Assembly (NCBI GenBank): GCA_919902105.1
Contig: CAKKQO010000035.1
Location: forward strand, 24,723 to 67,546
Origin: Omnitrophica bacterium GWA2_41_15
GTDB taxonomy: Bacteria; Omnitrophota; Gorgyraeia; Ghiorseimicrobiales; Ghiorseimicrobiaceae
Length of the DNA: 42,824 nucleotides
Direction: 5' to 3'
This document shows, one piece after another, positions 24,875 through 33,367 of this stretch. Position 1 is the stretch's first letter. Every line of letters begins with the position of its first letter. The notes below the pieces were generated by a model. The model made no database searches. It was not told the DNA's origin and was given only the letters and a program-made list of their open reading frames with translations. Both the position numbers and the translations under genes were made by a program.

Positions 24875-26077
24875 ATGGCTAAAGAAAAATTTGTCAGAAG
24901 TAAGCCGCATGTAAATATTGGAACTATCGGGCACGTTGACCACGGCAAGACAACGTTGACTTCGGCGATAACTTTTGTGTTAAATAAAAAGGGCTATGCT
25001 GAGGCAAGGTCGTATGATTCTATTGATAATGCTCCGGAAGAGCGGGAAAGAGGCGTTACGATTAATATTTCGCACGTAGAGTATCAGACAGATGCCCGCC
25101 ATTATGCGCATATTGACTGCCCGGGCCATGCTGACTATATTAAAAACATGATTACCGGTGCGGCACAAATGGATGGCGCAATCTTAGTAGTTTCTGCTGC
25201 AGACGGCCCGATGCCTCAGACAAGAGAGCATATTCTGCTTGCGCGCCAGGTTAATGTTCCGGCAATTGTTGTGTTTTTAAATAAAGTAGATATGGTGGAT
25301 GACAAGGAATTAATTGATTTGGTTGAGATGGAAACAAGAGACCTCTTAATTAAATATAATTTTCCGGGGGATAAAACTCCGATTATTAAAGGCAGCGCTT
25401 TACAGGCTATGGGATGCGGATGCGCAAAAGATGATTGCCCAAAATGTAAACCCATTTCAGAGCTAATGAAGGCAGTTGATGAATTTATTCCTTTGCCAAA
25501 GCGTGAATTAGATAAGCCTTTCCTTATGGCTTGCGAAGATGTTTTCTCAATTGAAGGACGAGGAACAGTTGGAACAGGCAGGATTGAACGCGGTAAGGTA
25601 AAGTTAAATGATAACGTGGATATCGTCGGCCTTAAGCCGGAGATAGGCAAAACCGTAGTTACCGGCATTGAAATGTTCCGTAAACTGCTCGACGACGGGC
25701 AGGCCGGAGATAATGTGGGTTTACTTTTGCGCGGCGTAGAAAAGGGGCAACTAGAGAGAGGCATGGTATTGGCTGCTCCGGGTTCGATTACTCCGCATAC
25801 TAAATTTAAGGCGCAAGTGTATATTCTTAGTAAAGAAGAAGGCGGAAGGCATACGCCTTTCTTTAGCGGTTATCGTCCGCAGTTTTATTTTAGGACTACG
25901 GATGTTACTGGTAATGTAAAACTACCTGCTGGCACAGAAATGGTTATGCCCGGAGATAATGTAGTTTTAGAGGTAGAATTAATAGTACCTATTGCTATGG
26001 AGAAAGAGTCAAGGTTTGCTATTCGTGAAGGCGGCCATACCGTAGGTGCTGGGGTAGTTAGCGAGATTATTGCCTAA
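24875..26077 (+). CDS. tuf: Elongation factor Tu with a cysteine-rich loop
   Basis: GTPase that delivers aminoacyl-tRNA. 400 residues, AAGGAGG upstream. G-motifs: GHVDHGKT (19-26), [17 protein letters not shown] (81-88), NKVD (136-139) and GSAL (173-176). Domains 2 and 3 are normal ([37 protein letters not shown]). Unusual: at the end of the G domain the sequence reads [15 protein letters not shown], with Cys181, 183, 188 and 191 in a CxCx4CxxC pattern where most EF-Tu have an acidic linker. A metal site is possible. Confidence 0.97.
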   Translation: MAKEKFVRSKPHVNIGTIGHVDHGKTTLTSAITFVLNKKGYAEARSYDSIDNAPEERERGVTINISHVEYQTDARHYAHIDCPGHADYIKNMITGAAQMDGAILVVSAADGPMPQTREHILLARQVNVPAIVVFLNKVDMVDDKELIDLVEMETRDLLIKYNFPGDKTPIIKGSALQAMGCGCAKDDCPKCKPISELMKAVDEFIPLPKRELDKPFLMACEDVFSIEGRGTVGTGRIERGKVKLNDNVDIVGLKPEIGKTVVTGIEMFRKLLDDGQAGDNVGLLLRGVEKGQLERGMVLAAPGSITPHTKFKAQVYILSKEEGGRHTPFFSGYRPQFYFRTTDVTGNVKLPAGTEMVMPGDNVVLEVELIVPIAMEKESRFAIREGGHTVGAGVVSEIIA

Positions 26078-26096
26078 GTTAAGACGGATTACGTGG

Positions 26097-26207
26097 CTCC
26101 TCGCCTAAACACCGCAAAAATCTCAGCGATATTTTTGCGGTAGGCTTCGGAGTCAATTCGCACAGTGATTTATGAGCGCTTCGCTCTATAAATCACGTGC
26201 TCATTGA
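26097..26207 (+). repeat. Composite hairpin element, tuf-rpsJ gap (central + right)
   Basis: Central hairpin: CTCC (26097-26100) with GGAG (26149-26152), GCCT with AGGC, ACCGCAAAAAT with ATTTTTGCGGT. Right hairpin 26153-26207: TCAAT/ATTGA (both sides changed relative to TTAAT/ATTAA), TC/TC, GCAC/GTGC, one-base bulge, GTGATTTAT/ATAAATCAC. The rpsJ ATG follows with no gap and has no adjacent Shine-Dalgarno; GGAG lies directly before the hairpin. Confidence 0.9.
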
Positions 26208-26507
26208 ATGCAAAAAATACGGATAAAACTAAAGGCATATGACCATAGGTTATTGGATCAGTCTATCCAGGAGATAGTTGAGACTGCGAAGCGTACGGGT
26301 GCCAGGGTTTCAGGCCCGGTACCTCTTCCGACGAAAAAAGAGGTATATACAGTCTTGCGTTCTCCGTTTATTGACAAAAAGTCTAGAGAACAATTCGGAT
26401 TGTATACGCATATGCGCCTTGTGGAGTTGGTGGAACCAACAGCTAAAACCATTGATGCTCTGCGCAGGTTAAACCTGCCTGCGGGTGTAGCAGTGGAAAT
26501 AAAGTAA
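26208..26507 (+). CDS. rpsJ: 30S ribosomal protein S10 (NusE)
   Basis: 30S head protein and transcription antitermination partner of NusG/NusB. 99 residues: [53 protein letters not shown], the typical S10 sequence. It opens the S10 block. The start codon abuts the right hairpin of the preceding element, and its own TAA opens the next element, so the gene is bracketed by repeats on both sides. Confidence 0.97.
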   Translation: MQKIRIKLKAYDHRLLDQSIQEIVETAKRTGARVSGPVPLPTKKEVYTVLRSPFIDKKSREQFGLYTHMRLVELVEPTAKTIDALRRLNLPAGVAVEIK

Positions 26508-26655
26508 AGCGAGGACATGACTTACGGAATCCGCCGTAGGCGGAGACGTAAGCCATAAGTCCGAACTTATCCTTGACATCTTTGATGTCAAGGATTAATT
26601 CCGACAGATAATTTACCTCAGGCATTTTGCCTTCCGTAAATTATGTCGTCATTAA
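26505..26655 (+). repeat. Complete three-hairpin composite element, rpsJ-rplC gap
   Basis: Left hairpin 26505-26569 (GA/GA, GGAC/GTCC, bulge AA, ATGACTTACG/CGTAAGCCAT with one mismatch; the outer 5 bp are partly decayed). Central ATCCTTGACAT/ATGTCAAGGAT (26569-26595). Right 26595-26655 (TTAAT/ATTAA, TC/TC, CGAC/GTCG, bulge AG, ATAATTTAC/GTAAATTAT). The left loop shares GATCCGCCGTAGGCGGAGA-like sequence with the rpsL-rpsG copy. AGGA (26591-26594) precedes the right hairpin; rplC ATG is one base after it. Confidence 0.9.
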
Positions 26656-26656
26656 T

Positions 26657-27268
26657 ATGATAGGTCTGTTAGGAAAAAAAATTGGGATGACTCATAAATT
26701 CAGCGAGGATGGTAAGTTTATCCCCGTCAGCGTCCTGGAAGCAGGGCCATGTTTTGTTTTGCAGTCTAAAGATAAGAGTTTACAGCTTGCTTTTGATAAG
26801 GTTAACCCTAGAAAGGTAACGCGTCCTTTGGCAGGATTATTTAAGAAAGCCGGCGTTGAACCGCATGCTTTTATTAAGGAGATCAAGGTGGATAATGCCA
26901 AGGACTATAAGCCCGGCCAGGAGCTAAAGGTAGATGTTTTCAAAGAAGGGGATTTTGTGGATGTCTCTGGTATTTCAATAGGTAAGGGTTTTTGCGGCGG
27001 TATGAAGCGCTGGCATTGGGCAGGCGGGCCGAAGACTCACGGTCATACTTCACATCGCAGGGTTGGTTCTATTGGTTCCAGCACATCTCCCGGCCGTGTC
27101 TTTAGAGGCCACCATATGCCGGGGCATATGGGTAATAGAGCAGTTACCACGCAGAATCTTAAAGTTATAAAAATTGATAGCACGAATAACCTTTTGGTGG
27201 TAAAAGGCGCGGTTAGCGGAGCGAAGAATGGTTATTTAATCATCCGGAAAGCAAAAAAGAAAAAATAG
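26657..27268 (+). CDS. rplC: 50S ribosomal protein L3
   Basis: Early-assembly protein whose loop approaches the peptidyl-transferase centre. About 203 residues starting MIGLLGKKIGMTHKF; the loop region has GMKRWHWAGGPKTHGHTSHR and SPGRVFRGHHMPGHMG. I chose ATG 26657 over an in-frame TTG 30 bases earlier inside the hairpin. There is no adjacent Shine-Dalgarno. It is followed by rplD after 47 plain bases. Confidence 0.96.
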   Translation: MIGLLGKKIGMTHKFSEDGKFIPVSVLEAGPCFVLQSKDKSLQLAFDKVNPRKVTRPLAGLFKKAGVEPHAFIKEIKVDNAKDYKPGQELKVDVFKEGDFVDVSGISIGKGFCGGMKRWHWAGGPKTHGHTSHRRVGSIGSSTSPGRVFRGHHMPGHMGNRAVTTQNLKVIKIDSTNNLLVVKGAVSGAKNGYLIIRKAKKKK

Positions 27269-27315
27269 TCTCTAGTGTGTTGTTCTCTTGGGTGTAAATT
27301 CAGGGGTTAATTAAT

Positions 27316-28038
27316 ATGGGCGTACCAACAAAAAAACAAACCAAAGTGCAATCGAAAAACTCTAAGGCTAACGATTCTGCGCTTGAGTTTAAACTACCGG
27401 TTTATAACCTCGAAGGAAAACAGATAGAGGAAATGAAGTTAGAGAAGACTGTTTTTGACGGAGAGATAAATAAGAAAGTATTGTATCAAGCAATTGTCTC
27501 TTATCAGGCAAATATGCATTCAGGGAATGCTGCCACTAAAACCCGGGGAGAAGTTTCCGGAGGCGGGAAAAAACCTTGGAGGCAGAAGGGCACAGGCCGG
27601 GCAAGGGCGGGTTCAACACGTTCTCCGTTATGGAAACATGGCGGCGTAGTATTTGGGCCGCATCCCAGAGAAAGAGGCTACTCTCTGCCAAGCAGGATAA
27701 AACTACTTGCTTTAAAATCAAGCCTTAATGCAAAACTGAATAAAGAAAATATACTTTTAATTGATGATTTTAGCCCTAGCCGCTATAAGACCAAAGAGAT
27801 AGCGCAAATTTTAATGAAGTTGCCTAATTTAAACGATGGGGCAAAATTAAAAGAGCGGACATTGGGTATCCTCTCGGTGGCAGAGGAGATTTTAAGATGT
27901 ATGCGTAATATTTATAATTTAGAGATTGTTAGGCCGTCTGATGTCACTGCCTATGATATTTTAAAGGCCAAAAAGATAATACTTAGCAAAAATAGTATTA
28001 AGGAAATTGCCAAACGGATAAGTGGAAGCAAATCTTAA
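27316..28038 (+). CDS. rplD: 50S ribosomal protein L4 with N-terminal extension
   Basis: Lines the exit tunnel and in many bacteria represses the S10 operon. 240 residues. The L4 core starts near residue 27 (KLPVYNLEGK) after a Lys/Gln/Ser-rich extension. Tunnel-loop motifs: KTRGEVSGGGKKPWRQKGTGRARAG and SPLWKHGGVVFGPHPRERGYSL. The first ATG is supported by AGGGGT 8 bases upstream, so the extension is probably translated. No L4 leader-binding structure was recognised upstream of rpsJ. Confidence 0.95.
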   Translation: MGVPTKKQTKVQSKNSKANDSALEFKLPVYNLEGKQIEEMKLEKTVFDGEINKKVLYQAIVSYQANMHSGNAATKTRGEVSGGGKKPWRQKGTGRARAGSTRSPLWKHGGVVFGPHPRERGYSLPSRIKLLALKSSLNAKLNKENILLIDDFSPSRYKTKEIAQILMKLPNLNDGAKLKERTLGILSVAEEILRCMRNIYNLEIVRPSDVTAYDILKAKKIILSKNSIKEIAKRISGSKS

Positions 28039-28059
28039 GATAGAAGCTAAAAGTTAAAG

Positions 28060-28338
28060 ATGGATAATTACGATATAGTTAAAACATTAATCCGCACCGA
28101 AAAAGCTACTCTTTTATATGAGCCGAATGCAAAATACGCTTTTTGGGTAAATAGGGTTGCCAATAAATTGCAGATAAAAAAAGCTGTGGAGCAGATTTAT
28201 AAGGTGAAGGTTGACAGAGTAAATACGCATATACTAAAAGGCAAGGCCAAAAGAATACGTTATCAGCTGGGTTATACTTCTGATTGGAAAGAGGCGATAG
28301 TTACTTTAAAAGAAGGAAACAAGATAGAGACGACTTAA
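28060..28338 (+). CDS. rplW: 50S ribosomal protein L23
   Basis: Sits at the tunnel exit and docks trigger factor and signal recognition particle. 92 residues, starting [18 protein letters not shown], with [26 protein letters not shown] and the end motif [14 protein letters not shown]. Lies 21 bases after rplD and one base before rplB; the ribosome-binding site is weak, so it is probably coupled. Confidence 0.96.
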   Translation: MDNYDIVKTLIRTEKATLLYEPNAKYAFWVNRVANKLQIKKAVEQIYKVKVDRVNTHILKGKAKRIRYQLGYTSDWKEAIVTLKEGNKIETT

Positions 28339-28339
28339 A

Positions 28340-29173
28340 ATGGGCATAAAAAAATATAATCCAACATCGCCGAGCATGCGTTTTATCACGCGTTCGGATT
28401 TTGCAGAAATTACTAAAGATAGGCCGGAAAAATCTTTGCTTAGGCCGCTAAAAAAGACCGGCGGCAGGAATTGTTATGGCCGTATTACTGCCAGATTCAT
28501 CGGCGGCGGGCATAAAAGAATGTACCGCGTTATTGACTTTAAACGTGATAAGAAAAACGCAGCAGGCAAGGTAATCGCTATCGAGTATGACCCTAACCGT
28601 TCAAGCCGTATTGCGCTTTTAGAATACCCAGATAAAGAAAGGCGTTATATCATCGCACCATTAGAGTTAAAAATTGGAGATGAGGTTGCCAGCGGTGAAA
28701 GCCTTGATATAGAGGTTAAGCTGGGAAATTGCCTGCCTTTGGCAAATATTCCTACGGGAACATTGATACACAACATTGAACTTATAAAAGGCCAAGGCGG
28801 AAAAATTGTCAGAAGCGCGGGCAGTTGCGCGCATATTATGGCGAAAGAAAATAATTTCGCCCACGTAAAGCTTCCTTCGGGAGAAGTCAGATTAATAAAG
28901 TTGGATTGTCGCGCTACTATCGGGCAAATCGGCAATGTTGACCATGATGCAATTTCTTTGGGTAAGGCTGGCAGGTCTAATTGGCTGGGTAGAAAACCGC
29001 ACACGCGCGGCTTGGCAATGAATCCTGTTGACCATCCGCACGGCGGGGGTGAGGGAAAATCCGGCCAGGGAAATCCGCATCCGGTTACGCCTTGGGGTAA
29101 ACCCACAAAAGGATTTAAGACGAGGAAGAAAGTTAAATATTCAGATAAGTATATTGTTAAAAGGATAAACTAA
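28340..29173 (+). CDS. rplB: 50S ribosomal protein L2
   Basis: Core protein needed for subunit joining and peptidyl-transferase assembly. 277 residues: [14 protein letters not shown] start, [33 protein letters not shown], and the highly conserved [15 protein letters not shown] with the histidine next to the active site. Lysine-rich C-terminus. One base separates it from both rplW and rpsS. Confidence 0.98.
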   Translation: MGIKKYNPTSPSMRFITRSDFAEITKDRPEKSLLRPLKKTGGRNCYGRITARFIGGGHKRMYRVIDFKRDKKNAAGKVIAIEYDPNRSSRIALLEYPDKERRYIIAPLELKIGDEVASGESLDIEVKLGNCLPLANIPTGTLIHNIELIKGQGGKIVRSAGSCAHIMAKENNFAHVKLPSGEVRLIKLDCRATIGQIGNVDHDAISLGKAGRSNWLGRKPHTRGLAMNPVDHPHGGGEGKSGQGNPHPVTPWGKPTKGFKTRKKVKYSDKYIVKRIN

Positions 29174-29174
29174 T

Positions 29175-29462
29175 ATGGCACGCTCAGTTAAAAAAGGCCC
29201 ATTTGTAGATGAAAGATTGTTAGAAAAGATAGAGAGGGCGGCTAAATCCGGTTCTCGGCAGCCGATAAAAACTTGGTCGCGCAGATCAACTATTACTCCC
29301 GATTTTGTAGGCTGGACATTCGCAGTACATGATGGACGCAAACATATCCCTGTATTTATTACCGAGAGTATGGTGGGCCATAAGTTAGGTGAGTTTGCCC
29401 CTTCAAGAATATTCAGGAAACACGGCGGCGTAAAAGCTAAGAAAGCAGTAGAGAAGACATGA
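29175..29462 (+). CDS. rpsS: 30S ribosomal protein S19
   Basis: 30S head protein contacting the P-site tRNA and bridge B1. 95 residues: [63 protein letters not shown] is upstream. The stop overlaps the rplV start by 4 bases (ATGA). Confidence 0.97.
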   Translation: MARSVKKGPFVDERLLEKIERAAKSGSRQPIKTWSRRSTITPDFVGWTFAVHDGRKHIPVFITESMVGHKLGEFAPSRIFRKHGGVKAKKAVEKT

Positions 29463-29794
29463 TAGCTAAGGCGGAAAATAAATTTATTAGGCTTGCTCCG
29501 CGTAAGGTAAGAGAAGTCATAAATCTTATCCGCGGTGAGGATACTAGAAAGGCACAGGCCTTGCTTTGTAATTTAAATCGGCGGCCTGTGGCAACAGTAC
29601 AAAAGACGCTGACGTCCGCTATTGCCAATGCGAAGAGCAAGGGCATAGAAGAAGGACAGTTATATATTTCCCGTATTACTGCTGATGAGGGGCCGATGTG
29701 GAAAAGATTCAGGGCTGCGAGTTTCGGCAGGGCAACAGAAATATTCAGAAGAACCACGCATTTGAGAATAGAACTGGATTTAAAAGGTAAATAA
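29459..29794 (+). CDS. rplV: 50S ribosomal protein L22
   Basis: Forms part of the exit-tunnel constriction. 111 residues, beginning [21 protein letters not shown], with [26 protein letters not shown] and the hairpin-tip region [20 protein letters not shown]. Starts inside the end of rpsS (ATGA overlap), so translation is coupled. Confidence 0.96.
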   Translation: MIAKAENKFIRLAPRKVREVINLIRGEDTRKAQALLCNLNRRPVATVQKTLTSAIANAKSKGIEEGQLYISRITADEGPMWKRFRAASFGRATEIFRRTTHLRIELDLKGK

Positions 29795-29797
29795 AAG

Positions 29798-29912
29798 TCC
29801 CTCGCCTAAGCGCTTGTCCCGAAATTTCGGGACTACGCAGGCTTCGGGATTAATTCCCCCCGTTGATTCGTTTTGCATTCGTAAAGCGAATCAAAACGGC
29901 GGGGGTCATTAA
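29798..29912 (+). repeat. Composite hairpin element, rplV-rpsC gap (central + divergent right)
   Basis: Central: TCCC (29798-29801) with GGGA (29846-29849), GCCT with AGGC, and an inner GTCCCGAAATTTCGGGAC palindrome. The same plan as the tuf-rpsJ copy but with compensatory outer bases. Right hairpin 29850-29912 keeps TTAAT/ATTAA and TC/TC, but its stem is CCCCC/GGGGG plus GATTCG/CGAATC. rpsC has its own GGAG after the element. Confidence 0.8.
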
Positions 29913-29921
29913 GGAGAAAAG

Positions 29922-30599
29922 GTGGGGCAAAAAGTCAGTCCGTTACTATTAAGAATAGGTTTTATAAAAAATTGGAGCAGCCTGTGGTTTGCCAACCGGC
30001 AGGATTACGCTAAATTTATCGCCGAAGACGCAAAAATTCGCACATATATTAAAGAAAAATTCCGCCAGGCGTCAATATCAAAGATTGTAATTGAAAGAGT
30101 AGGGGTAGCGCGGGTTAAGATTTATACGGCGCGCCCAGGTGTAATTATTGGCAGGCACGGCGCAGATATTGATAGATTAAAGGCAGACTTAGGTAAGCTT
30201 ATTAACAAAGAATTAATAATTGATATTATAGAAGTAAAGAATCCAGCATTAGATGCCCAGATTGTTGCGCAAAATATTGCTTTTCAATTAGAGAAGAGAG
30301 TAGCTTATAGAAGGGCAATAAAAAGGTCGATTGAGCAGGCAATGAGCGCTGGAGCAAAAGGGATAAAGATTTCTTGCGGCGGCCGCTTAGCAGGCGCAGA
30401 AATATCTCGGACAGAGAAATACAAAGAAGGCAAAATTCCTTTGCAGACATTCAGGGCAGATATTGATTATGGTTTTGCCGAGGCATTGACTACTTATGGG
30501 CTTATCGGTATAAAAACATGGATTTATAAAGGCGATGTTATTGATAAGAAAAGAGCTACTTTAGGAAGTAGCGGACCAGAAGCCGTTAAGTCCAACTGA
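29922..30599 (+). CDS. rpsC: 30S ribosomal protein S3
   Basis: Guards the mRNA entry tunnel. 225 residues starting with GTG (GGAG upstream): GQKVSPLLLRIGF. The KH domain has PGVIIGRHGADIDRLK with the GxxG loop, and the C-terminal domain has GAKGIKISCGGRLAGAEISRTE and DIDYGFAEALTTYGLIGIKTWIYKGDV. Normal length and order. Confidence 0.97.
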   Translation: MGQKVSPLLLRIGFIKNWSSLWFANRQDYAKFIAEDAKIRTYIKEKFRQASISKIVIERVGVARVKIYTARPGVIIGRHGADIDRLKADLGKLINKELIIDIIEVKNPALDAQIVAQNIAFQLEKRVAYRRAIKRSIEQAMSAGAKGIKISCGGRLAGAEISRTEKYKEGKIPLQTFRADIDYGFAEALTTYGLIGIKTWIYKGDVIDKKRATLGSSGPEAVKSN

Positions 30600-30621
30600 A
30601 GTTAAACTTTGAGGTATAGTT

Positions 30622-31041
30622 ATGGCTTTAATGCCTAAAAGAGTAAAGTATAGAAAAACCCAGCGGGGTAAAATGCGAGGCGTGGCCTTGCGCGGAAGCA
30701 ACGTTAATTTCGGGGAGTTTGGATTAAAGGCGCTTGCAAACAGTTGGATAAAAAGTATTCATATTGAAGCGGTACGGGTAATTATTGCCAGACAGCTTCA
30801 CCGCGGGGGTAAGCTTTGGATAAGAATTTTTCCGCATAAATCTGTAACTAAGAAACCTGCGGAAACCCGTCAAGGAAAAGGCAAGGGTGATTTAGATCAT
30901 TGGGTGGCGGTAGTGAAACGTGGCCAGGTATTGTTTGAGTTAGGCGGTATCCCCGAGGAGGCAGCACGGCAAGCATTTAGGCTTGCCGCATTCAAACTGC
31001 CTATCAGGACGAAGTTTGTAAAACGCGCGCATGCATATTAA
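30622..31041 (+). CDS. rplP: 50S ribosomal protein L16
   Basis: Late-assembly protein that helps seat the A-site tRNA. 139 residues: [83 protein letters not shown] fits the first ATG (30622); the more usual L16 start would be the ATG at 30631. Confidence 0.96.
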   Translation: MALMPKRVKYRKTQRGKMRGVALRGSNVNFGEFGLKALANSWIKSIHIEAVRVIIARQLHRGGKLWIRIFPHKSVTKKPAETRQGKGKGDLDHWVAVVKRGQVLFELGGIPEEAARQAFRLAAFKLPIRTKFVKRAHAY

Positions 31042-31046
31042 TACTG

Positions 31047-31150
31047 ACACCTCGCGCTAATCGGAATTGCGCGAGTGTTGTCTATCTGACAAAATGAACC
31101 CCGCCCTTCCTAAAGGGTTGGGGATAAGTATTTGAAAGGAAGAGCGGGGT
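31047..31150 (+). repeat. Two hairpins in rplP-rpmC gap, the second covering the rpmC start
   Basis: The first stem is CTCGCGC/GCGCGAG extended by ACA/TGT (31047-31078). The second is ACCCCGC (31098-31104) plus CTTCC with GGAAG plus GCGGGGT (31138-31150). GGAAG is the apparent rpmC Shine-Dalgarno, and the GT of its GTG start is the last two bases of the stem, so folding would hide both. Confidence 0.75.
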
Positions 31151-31358
31151 GAAAAAAGAGAATTTTACTAATTTAAGCATAGACGAACTAACTCATAAGC
31201 GGCAAACTCTAAAACAGGAATTGTATAATTTAACTTATCAACGTAAATCCGGCCGGGTAGATAAGCCAAACTTATTTTCTAAGCATAGAAAAGATATTGC
31301 GAGAATTGAAACGCAATTAACCAGATTAAGAAAGGTTGAGAATGACGCAAGTAAGTAA
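31149..31358 (+). CDS. rpmC: 50S ribosomal protein L29
   Basis: Tunnel-exit protein next to L23. 69 residues forming the usual two-helix hairpin: [33 protein letters not shown], then [16 protein letters not shown]. Starts with GTG that overlaps the end of a GC-rich stem. Overlaps rpsQ by 17 bases. Confidence 0.93.
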   Translation: MKKENFTNLSIDELTHKRQTLKQELYNLTYQRKSGRVDKPNLFSKHRKDIARIETQLTRLRKVENDASK

Positions 31359-31593
31359 TATAAGAAAAGAAAGAATTGCCGTAGTATTGAGCAATAAAAT
31401 GCAAAAGACTATTATCGTAAGGGTGGAGCGGGCAAGCCGCCATCCGGTTTATGGTAAGGTAGTAAAAAAAGCTAGTAAATTTAAAGTTCATGATGAGAAA
31501 AATATTGCAAAAATCGGCGATAGGGTAAGAATTAGAGAGACTCGGCCGCTTTCTAAGGAGAAACGCTGGAAGTTAATAGAAGTCTTAAAATAA
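31342..31593 (+). CDS. rpsQ: 30S ribosomal protein S17
   Basis: 16S rRNA binder with an OB fold. 83 residues: [34 protein letters not shown] and [26 protein letters not shown] 31342 lies inside the end of rpmC and is preceded by AAGAAAGG; an in-frame TTG two codons earlier is less likely. Confidence 0.95.
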   Translation: MTQVSNIRKERIAVVLSNKMQKTIIVRVERASRHPVYGKVVKKASKFKVHDEKNIAKIGDRVRIRETRPLSKEKRWKLIEVLK

Positions 31594-31602
31594 TGGAACT
31601 CA

Positions 31603-31714
31603 CTCCTTGCCTAATCACCGCAAAAATCTCTTTGATATTTTTGCGGTAGGCTTCGGAGTTAATTCGCACCTATAAGTTACGTCGCTAACGCTCCGTAACT
31701 TATGTGCTCATTAA
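31603..31714 (+). repeat. Composite hairpin element, rpsQ-rplN gap (central + right)
   Basis: Central: CTCC (31603-31606) with GGAG (31655-31658), GCCT/AGGC, ACCGCAAAAAT/ATTTTTGCGGT, almost identical to the tuf-rpsJ copy. Right 31659-31714: TTAAT/ATTAA, TC/TC, GCAC/GTGC, bulge CT, ATAAGTTACG/CGTAACTTAT. The rplN ATG is one base later without a local Shine-Dalgarno; GGAG touches the base of the hairpin. Confidence 0.92.
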
Positions 31715-31715
31715 A

Positions 31716-32084
31716 ATGATACAGGTTAGAAGCATATTAGACGTGGCAGATAACACCGGAGCAAAGAAGGCCTCTTATATAAATGTTTTAGGGAGAAAAA
31801 ATCAGCTTACTGCATGTATTGGCGATGTTGTAGTAGTGAATATCAAGGAGTCTAGCCCCGATGCATCAGTGAAAAAAGGTGAAGTCAGTAAAGCAGTGGT
31901 GGTTAGGACAAAGGCACCTATTCGTAGAAGCGATGGTTCAGTGCTAAGGTTTGACCGTAATGCCGTAGTGCTTATCGATAATCAGCTAAATCCTAAAGGT
32001 AGCCGTGTTTTTGGGCCAGTAGCAAGGGAATTACGCGATAAGAATTTTATGAAAATAATTTCCCTTGCACCGGAGGTTGTGTAG
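31716..32084 (+). CDS. rplN: 50S ribosomal protein L14
   Basis: Subunit-interface protein. 122 residues: [78 protein letters not shown] 31716 gives the canonical N-terminus; an in-frame GTG 12 bases earlier lies in the hairpin. The stop TAG is the start of the next repeat. Confidence 0.97.
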   Translation: MIQVRSILDVADNTGAKKASYINVLGRKNQLTACIGDVVVVNIKESSPDASVKKGEVSKAVVVRTKAPIRRSDGSVLRFDRNAVVLIDNQLNPKGSRVFGPVARELRDKNFMKIISLAPEVV

Positions 32085-32200
32085 TGCACTGTCAAATTAA
32101 TTTTTGATAAACAGCGCACAGAGCAATTGAACAATAGACAATAGAACAATAGACAAACAAAAGCTCAATTGCGGTCTATTTTCGATTGTTCTATTGTTCA
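32082..32200 (+). repeat. TAG-TGC repeat, rplN-rplX gap (copy 1)
   Basis: Starts on the rplN stop. GTGCACTGT pairs with ACAGCGCAC (32084-32119). It is followed by GAGCAATTGAACAATAGAC and several CAATAGAC-like direct repeats, with two competing pairings: GCAATTGA with TCAATTGC, or GAACAATAG (32129-32137) with CTATTGTTC (32192-32200). Same order of parts as at 33365-33480. Confidence 0.8.
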
Positions 32201-32243
32201 AAAAGGCATTCAACCGATAAGAACTAAATAACAGGATAGTAGT

Positions 32244-32576
32244 ATGTTAAAAATAAGAAAAGGCGATACAGTATTTGTAATAGCTGGTAAAGATAAAGGA
32301 AAAACCGGCAAGGTGATTAGGGTTTTCTTAAAACAAAGCCGTGCTTTAGTAGAAGGTATTAATCGCGTGAAGAAAGCAATGCGCAGAACGAGCCAAGACC
32401 AAAAAGGCGGAATTATCGAACTAGAGCTGCCTATACATATTTCTAATTTAGAAGTTTTCTGTAAAACTTGTGGTAAGCCTGCGCGCGTCGGAATAAAGAT
32501 GCAGGAGAATTTGGCTGTGGCAAAAAAGGCCAAGAGTAAAGTAAGATTTTGCAAACGCTGTAAAGAGGTTGTGTAA
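32244..32576 (+). CDS. rplX: 50S ribosomal protein L24
   Basis: Assembly initiator of the 50S subunit, near the tunnel exit. 110 residues with a KOW motif (KGDTVFVIAGKDKGKTGKVIRV), HISNLEVFCKTCGKP and a final CKRC. The four cysteines (73, 76, 103, 106) make a probable zinc site seen in many L24. ACAGGA is upstream. The stop TAA is part of a GGATAG-type repeat. Confidence 0.96.
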   Translation: MLKIRKGDTVFVIAGKDKGKTGKVIRVFLKQSRALVEGINRVKKAMRRTSQDQKGGIIELELPIHISNLEVFCKTCGKPARVGIKMQENLAVAKKAKSKVRFCKRCKEVV

Positions 32577-32620
32577 TCCCACAGGGATAGACCTTACTAA
32601 TTCCTTTGAAGGAAGGGTCT
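32574..32620 (+). repeat. GGATAG-type hairpin element, rplX-rplE gap
   Basis: TAATCCCACAGGGATAG begins on the rplX stop; AGACC pairs with GGTCT, and TTCC with GGAA inside. The GGAAGG in the 3' arm is the rplE Shine-Dalgarno, so the element both ends one gene and can mask the ribosome-binding site of the next. Relatives at 12648 and 37801. Confidence 0.75.
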
Positions 32621-32621
32621 T

Positions 32622-33176
32622 ATGGAAAAGAAAAAAACACCTAGACTTAAAGAAAAATACATTAACGAAATAATACCGGCAATGATGAAGGAATTTGGGT
32701 ATAAAAATAAGATGCAGGTGCCGCGCCTGGTAAAAATTGTAGTTAATATGGGTGTAGGCGAGGCAATAACTGACATTAAAATTATGGATAAGGCGCAAGA
32801 GGAATTAGCAGCTATTACGGGACAGCATCCGGTGCTCTGCCGGGCGAAGAAGGCAATCTCTAATTTTAAAATAAGAGAAGGCCAGCCTATAGGCTGTAAA
32901 GTAACCTTGAGGCGTAATATTATGTATGAGTTTCTGGATAGGTTTATGAATATAGCATTGCCCCGCATTAGGGATTTTAGAGGAGTATCGAATAAATCGT
33001 TTGATGAAAATGGCAGTTATAATTTGGGAATAAGAGAGCAGACTATTTTTCCCGAGATTGAATATGATAGAATCCCGCGCCTGCAGGGAATGAATATTAC
33101 TATTATTAGTAATAGCAAAACCGTAAAGGAATCTTTGGGTTTTCTTAGGCTGTTAGGCATGCCGTTTCAACAATAA
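32622..33176 (+). CDS. rplE: 50S ribosomal protein L5
   Basis: Binds 5S rRNA and contacts P-site tRNA. 184 residues: [100 protein letters not shown] upstream lies in a hairpin. rpsZ follows after 5 bases. Confidence 0.97.
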   Translation: MEKKKTPRLKEKYINEIIPAMMKEFGYKNKMQVPRLVKIVVNMGVGEAITDIKIMDKAQEELAAITGQHPVLCRAKKAISNFKIREGQPIGCKVTLRRNIMYEFLDRFMNIALPRIRDFRGVSNKSFDENGSYNLGIREQTIFPEIEYDRIPRLQGMNITIISNSKTVKESLGFLRLLGMPFQQ

Positions 33177-33181
33177 CAAAT

Positions 33182-33367
33182 ATGGCAAAAAAATCACAGA
33201 TTGCAAGATGTAAAAGGACAGCGAAGTTTGGCTCAAGGAAATATAATCGTTGTCCCATATGCGGTAGGTCAGGCGGATATCTGCGTAGGTTTCAGCTCTG
33301 CAGGATTTGTTTTAGAGAATTGGCATGGCGCGGGGAAATCCCAGGTGTAAAAAAAGCAAGTTGGTAG
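33182..33367 (+). CDS. rpsZ: 30S ribosomal protein S14, zinc-binding type Z
   Basis: 61-residue short S14 with Cys24, Cys27, Cys40 and Cys43 in the CPIC..CRIC pattern of the zinc form, and the end [18 protein letters not shown]. No clear Shine-Dalgarno; probably coupled to rplE. The stop TAG starts the second TAG-TGC repeat. Confidence 0.96.
   Translation: MAKKSQIARCKRTAKFGSRKYNRCPICGRSGGYLRRFQLCRICFRELAWRGEIPGVKKASW

Noticed and set aside
32121-32160. CAATAGAC direct repeats as a CRISPR-like array
   Set aside because: Units are about 8-12 bases, irregular and without unique spacers; no cas genes are present.
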